Source of the DNA: Limnoperna fortunei | Taxonomy: Eukaryota; Mollusca; Bivalvia; Mytilida; Modiolidae | Length of the DNA stretch: 64,000 nucleotides | Reading direction: 5' to 3' | NCBI GenBank assembly: GCA_944474755.1 | Contig: OX104122.1 | Location: forward strand, 7,465,223 to 7,529,222 | Shown: positions 58,521-64,000 of the stretch, in pieces | How positions within the stretch are numbered: position 1 is the stretch's first letter | Layout of the letters: each line of letters starts with the position of its first letter | The notes under the pieces: model-generated | Database searches by the model: none | What the model saw: the letters and a program-made list of their open reading frames with translations, nothing else | What the model was told of the DNA's origin: nothing | Program-made: the position numbers and the translations under genes

Positions 58521-60030
58521 CGGAATGGATTAGTAGGTAGTAAAATGATGGCGTAATGGTAGTAACGGAATGAAATAGTAGGGTGTAAACTGATGGAGTA
58601 ATGGTAGTAGCGGAATGGAATAGTAGGTAGTAAAGTAATGGAGTAGAGGTAGTAAATTAATGGAGAAATGGTTGAAACGGCATGTAATAGTAGTAAAGGA
58701 ATTAAAAAAGTGTGTAGTAAAATGATGTAGTAATTGTCAGGTTGATTGTAGTAAGAGCATGTAATAGAAGGTAGTAAATGACAAAGTAATGGTAGTAATG
58801 GATTGGAATAGTAGGTAGTAAAGTGATGGAGTAATGGCAGTAACGGATTGGAATAGTAGGTACTAAAGTGATATAGTAATGGCAGTAATGGATTGGCATA
58901 GTAGGTAGTAAAGTGATGGAGTAATGGTGGTAACTGTTTGGAATAGTGGGTAGTAAAGTGATGGAGTAATGGTAGTAATGGATTGGAATAGTAGGTAGTA
59001 AAGTGATATAGTAATGGTAGTAACGGAATGGAATAATAGGTAGTAAAGTGATGGAGTAATGGTAGTAACGGATTGGAATAGTAGGTAGTAAAGTGATGGA
59101 GTAGTGGTACTAACGGATTGGAATAGTAGGTAGTAAAGTGATATAGTAATGGTAGTAACGGAATGGAATAGTAGGTAGTAAAGTGATGAAGTAATGGTGG
59201 TAACGGATTGGAATAGTGGGTAGTAAAGTGATGGAGTAATGGTAGTAATGGATTGGAATAGTAGGTAGTAAAGTGATATAGTAATGGTAGTAACGGAATG
59301 GAATAGTATGTAGTAAAGTGATGGAGTAATGGTAGTAACGGATTGGAATAGTAGGTAGTAAAGTGATGGAGTAGTGGTACTAACGGATTGGAATAGTAGG
59401 TAGTAAAGTGATAAAGAAATGGTAATAACGGAATGGAATAGTAGGTAGTAAAGTGATACAGTAATATTAGTAACGGATTGGAATAGTAGGTAGTAAAGTG
59501 ATGGAGTAATGGTAGTAAAGTGATGGAGTAACGGTAGTAACGGATTGGAATAGTAGGTAGTAAAGTGATAGAGTAATGGTAGTAACGGATTGGAATAGTA
59601 GGTAGTAAAGTGATAAAGTAATGGTAGAAACGGAATGGAATAGAAGGTAGTAAAGTGATGGCGTAATGGTGGTAACGGAATGGAATAGTAGGTAGTAAAG
59701 TGATGGAGTAATAGTAGTAACGGAATGGAATAGTAGGTAGAAAAGTGAAGAGTAATGGTAGTAACGGATTGGAATAGTAGGTAGTAAAGTGATAAAGTAA
59801 TGGTAGTAACGGATTGGAATAATAGGTGGTAAAGTGATAAAGTAATGCTAGTAACGGAATGGAATAGAAGGTAGTAAAGTGATAGCGTAATGGTAGTAAC
59901 GGAATGGAATAGTAGGTAGTAAAGTGATGGAGTAATGGTAGTAACGGATTGGAATAGTAGGTAGTAAAGTGATAAAGTAATGGTAGTAACGGAATGTAAT
60001 AGTAGGTAGTAAATTGATTCAGAAATGGTA
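57272..60030. repeat. satC block paralogous to the retrotransposon insertion locus (empty site)
   Basis: 57272-59381 aligns to 17810-19919 at a constant shift of 39,462 bp in the places checked, including rare variants (tggcatagtagg, gtggtaactg, aaaatgatggcg). From 59382 it continues as the sequence that lies right of the array (38402 onward; shift 20,980): gataaagaaatggta, then gtaatattagtaacgg. The target gtact stands once, at 59377-59381, with no element in it. Confidence 0.9.
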
Positions 60031-63000
60031 TTAACGGAATGGAATAGTAGGTAGTAAAGTGATGGAGTAATGGTAGTAACAGAATGGAATAATAGGTAGT
60101 AAAGTAATGGAGTAATGGTAGTAACGGATTGAAATAGTAGGTAGTAAAGTGATGTAGTAATTGTAGTAACGGATTGGAATAGCAGGTAGTAAAGTGATAA
60201 AGTAATGGTTGTACCGGAATGGAATAGTAGGTAGTAAAGTGATAAAGTAATGGTAGTAACGGAAAGGAATAGTAGGTAGTAAAGTGATATAGTAATGGTA
60301 GTAACGGATTGGAATAGTAGGTAGTAAAGTGATAAAGTAATGGTAGTAACGGAAAGGAATAGTAGGTAGTAAAGTGATGGGGTAATGGTAGTAACGGAAT
60401 GGAATAGTAGGTAGTAAAGTGATCGAGCAATGGTAGTAACGGATTGGAATAGTAGGTAGTAAAGTGATAAAGTAATGGTAGTAACGGAATGGAATAGTAG
60501 GTAGTAAAGTGATGCAGTAATGGTAGTAACGGAATCAAATCGGAGTTAGTAAAGTGCGGGAGCAATTGTAGGAACTGAACAAAATAGTAGGTAGTAAAGA
60601 AATGGAGCAAAGGTAGTAAAGTGATGGAGTAATGGTAGTAAAGGAATGGAATAGTTGCTAGAAAAGTAATGGTAGTAACGGAGTGGAATAGGAGGTAGTA
60701 AAGTGATTCAGTAATGGTAGGAACGGAATGGAATCGGAGTTAGTAAAGTGCTGGAGTAATTGTTGGAACGGAACGAAATAGTATGTAGTAAAGAAATGGA
60801 GCAAAGGTAGTAAAGTGATGGAGTAATGGTAGTAACGGAATGTAATTTAGTTCTTTAATTGATGAAGTAATGATAGTAACAGAATGGAATCGAAGGTAGT
60901 AAAGTAATGGCGTAATGGTAGTAACGGAATGAAACAGTAGGTTGTAAAGTGATGGAGTAATGGTAGTAACGGAATGGAATAGCAGGTAGTAAAGTAATGT
61001 AGTAATAGTAATAACGGAATGAAATAGTAGCTAGTAAAGTAATGGAGTAATGGTAGTAGCGCAATGGAATAGTAGGTAGTAAAGTAATGGAGTAAAGGTG
61101 GTAAAGTGATGGAGTAATGGTAGAAACTACAAGTAATAGGAGATAGTAAGTGATGCATTAAAAGTCGTAAAGGAATTAAAAAGTGTGTAGTAAAATGATG
61201 TAGTAATTGTCAGGTTGATTGTTGTAAGAGCATGTGATAGGAGGAAGGAAGTGATATCAAGTAATGGTAGTAACGTATTGGAATAGTAGGTAGTAAAGTG
61301 ATGGAGTAATGTCAGTAACGGATTGGAATAGTAGGTAGTAAAGTGATATAGTAATGGTAGTAACGGATTGGAATAGTAGGTAGTAAAGTGAAAAATTAAT
61401 GGTAGTAACGGAATGGAATAGTAGGTAGTAAAGTGATGCAGTCATGGTAGTAACGGAATGGAATAGGAGGTAGTAAAGTGATGCAGTAATGGTAGAAACG
61501 GAATGGAATCACAGTTAGTAAAGTGCTGGAGTAATTGTAGGAACTGAACGAAATAGTAGGCAGTAAAGTAATGGAGCAAAGGTAGTAAAGTGATGGAGTA
61601 ATGGTAGTAACGGAATGTTATTTAGTTAGTTAAGTGATGAAGTAATGGTAGTAACGGAATGGAATAGAAGGTAGTAAAGTAATGGAGTAATGGTAGTAAC
61701 GGATTGGAATAGTAGGTAGTAAAATGATAAAGTAATTGTAGTAACGGAATGGAATAGTAGGTAATAAAGCGATGGAGTAATGGTAGTAACGGAATGGAAT
61801 AGTAGGTAGTAAAGTAATGAAGTGAAGGTAGTAACGTGATGGAGTGATGGCTGAAACGGCATGTAATAGTAGAAAGTAAAGTGGTGGAGTAAAACTAGTA
61901 AAGGAATTAAAATGTGTGTAGTAAAATGATGTAGTAATTGTCAGGCTGATTGTAATAAGAGCATGTAATAGGAGGTAGTAAGTGATATAGTAATGGTAGT
62001 AACGGATTGGAATAGTAGGTAGTAAAGTGATGGCGTAATGGTAGTAACGGATTTGAATAGTAGGTGGTAAAGTGATGTAGTAATGCTAGTAACGGATTGG
62101 AACAGTATTTAGTAAAGTGATGGAGTAATGGTAGTAACGGATTGGAATATTAGGTAGTAAAGTGATGGAGTAATGGTAGTAACGGATTGGAATAGTAGGT
62201 GGTAAAGTGATGTAGTAATGGTAGTAACGGATTGGAAAAGTAGGTAGTAAACTGATGTAGTAATGGTAGTAACGGATTGGAATAGTAGGTAGTAATGTGA
62301 TCGCGTAATGATAGTAACGGATTGGAATAGTAGGTAGTAAAGTGATAAAGTAATGCTAGTAATGGAATGGAATAGAAGGTAGTAAAGTGATGGCGTAATG
62401 GTAGTAACGGAATGGAATAGTAGGTAGTAATGTGATGGAGTAATGGTAGTAACGGAATGGAAAAGTAGGTAGTAAAGTCATATAGTAATGGTAGTAACGC
62501 ATTGGAATAGTAGGTAGTTAAGTGATAAAGTAATGGTTGTAACGGAATGGAATAGTAGGTAGTAAAGTGATGCAGTAATGGTAGTAACGGAATGGAATAG
62601 AAGGTAGTAAAGTGACGCAGTAATGGTAGTAACGGAATGGAGTATTAGGTAGTAAAGTAATGCAGTAATGGTAGTAACGGAATGGAATAGAAGGTAGTAA
62701 AGTGATGGCGTAATCGTAGTAACGGAATGAAAGAGTAGGTTGTAAAGTGATGGAGTAATGGTAGTAACGGAATGGAATAGTAGGTCGTAAAGTGATGGCG
62801 TAATGGTAGTAACGGATTTGAATAGTAGGTAGTAAAGTGATAAAGTAATGGTAGTAACGGAATGGAACAGTAGGTTGTAAAATGATGGCGTAATGGTAGT
62901 AACGGATTGGAATAGTAGGTAGTAAAGTGATGGAGTAATGGTAGTAACGGAATGTAATTTAGTTAGTTAAGTGATGAAGTAATCCTGGTAACGGAATGGA

Positions 63001-64000
63001 TTAGTAGGTAGTAAAGTGATGGCGTAATGGTAGTAACGGAATGAAATAGTAGGGTGTAAACTGATGGAGTAATGGTAGTAGAGGTATGGAATAGTAGGCA
63101 GTAAAGTAATGGAGTAGAGGTAGTAAATTGATGGAGTAATGGTAGAAACGGCATGTAATAGTAGTAAAGGAATTAAAAAAGTGTGTAGTAAAATGGTGTA
63201 GTAATTGTCAGGTTCATTGTAGTATGAGCATGTAATAGAAGGTAGTAAATGACAAAGTAATGGTAGTAACGGATTGGAATAGTAGGTAGTAAAGTGATGG
63301 AGTAATGGCAGTAACGGATTGGAATATTAGATAGTAATGTGATATAGTAATGGCAGTAACGATTGGCATAGTAGGTAGTAAAGTGATATAGTAATGGTAG
63401 TAACGGATTGGAATAGTAGGTAGTAAAGTGATAAAGTAATGGTAGTTACGGAATGGAATAGTAGGTAGTAAAGTGATGGAGTAATGGTAGTAACGGATTG
63501 GAATAATAGGTAGTAAAGTGATAAAGTAATGGTAGTAACGGAATGGAATAGTAGGTAGTAAAGTGATGGAGTAATGGTAGTAACGGATTGGAATAGAAGG
63601 TAGTAAAGTGATAAAGTAATGGTAGTAACGGAATGGAATAGTAGGTAGTAAAGTGATAAAGTAATGGTATTAACGGAATGGAATATTAATTAGTAAAGTG
63701 ATGGAGTAATGGTAGTAACGGATTGGAATAGTAGGTAGTAAAGTGATGGAGTAATGGTAGTAACGGAATGTAATTTAGTTAGTTAAGTGATGAAGTATTC
63801 CTGGTAACGGAATGGATTAGTAGGTAGTAAAGTGATGGCGTAATGGTAGTAAGGGAATGAAATAGTAGGGTGTAAACTGATGGAGTAATGGTAGTAGAAG
63901 TATGGAATAGTAGGTAGTAAAGTAATGGAGTAGAGGTAGTAAATTGATGGAGTAATGGTAGAAACGGCATGTAATAGTAGTAAAGGAATTAAAAAAGTGT
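60031..64000. repeat. satC minisatellite, right end of window
   Basis: 45-bp monomers with more mixed variants and marker blocks near 61175, 61905, 63168 and 63978. The last two sequence blocks (62963-63154 and 63779-63970) are near-copies about 816 bp apart. The array continues beyond base 64000. No insertion, gene or RNA was seen. Confidence 0.92.

Noticed and set aside
38402..64000. Minus-strand open frames of 60-698 codons over the right satC array
   Set aside because: Same reason; the starts are arbitrary ATGs inside diverged monomers and the frames switch with every indel.
12420..64000. Telomeric repeat or human-type GGAAT satellite
   Set aside because: ggaatggaatag resembles two GGAAT pentamers, but the unit is 45 bp with unrelated remainder and no run of pentamers.

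Overview
This is a gene-poor, repeat-dominated stretch of animal nuclear DNA. I see no host protein gene, tRNA, rRNA or CRISPR array. The evidence for an animal host is a tRNA-derived SINE with pol III boxes, a Ty3/gypsy LTR retrotransposon of the Gmr1 type, and large complex satellite arrays with higher-order structure. A mollusc or another aquatic invertebrate would fit, but the host cannot be named from this window alone.

Layout, left to right. (1) 1-7146 is an AT-rich satellite (satA here): a 5-monomer unit of about 1,092 bp, itself arranged as an alternating A/B pair of about 2,185 bp. (2) 7147-7740 is a piece of a ~170-bp repeat (satB) plus a low-copy spacer. (3) 7741-11080 is an old, diverged part of a 45-bp minisatellite (satC), interrupted at 9823-10079 by a SINE with clear target-site duplications. 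(4) 11081-12419 is about six satB units and a second copy of the spacer. (5) 12420-19919 is satC proper. (6) 19920-38396 is a head-to-tail array of three LTR retrotransposons on the minus strand sharing four LTRs, flanked by a single 5-bp duplication (gtact). (7) 38402-64000 is satC again, built from nested tandem duplications of 45 bp, 90 bp, ~1.5 kb, ~3.99 kb and ~4.84-4.88 kb, and running off the right edge.

The only convincing protein-coding genes are the retrotransposon gag-pol frames. The rightmost copy (C, 32909-37306) is one uninterrupted 1,465-residue Gag-PR-INT-RT-RNaseH polyprotein. The middle (B) and left (A) copies each carry one single-base frameshift, at different places. Integrase lies upstream of reverse transcriptase, the reverse of normal Ty3/gypsy order and the hallmark of the Gmr1-like group. 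The PBS matches the 3' end of tRNA-Leu.

The history can be partly read. SatC was duplicated in kilobase blocks. A retrotransposon then entered one copy; an uninterrupted 'empty site' paralogue survives at 57272-60030. The element later became a three-unit array through its LTRs. The long minus-strand open frames over satC (up to 698 codons) are a consequence of the satellite sequence, whose 45-bp consensus has no stop in any minus frame, and are not treated as genes.
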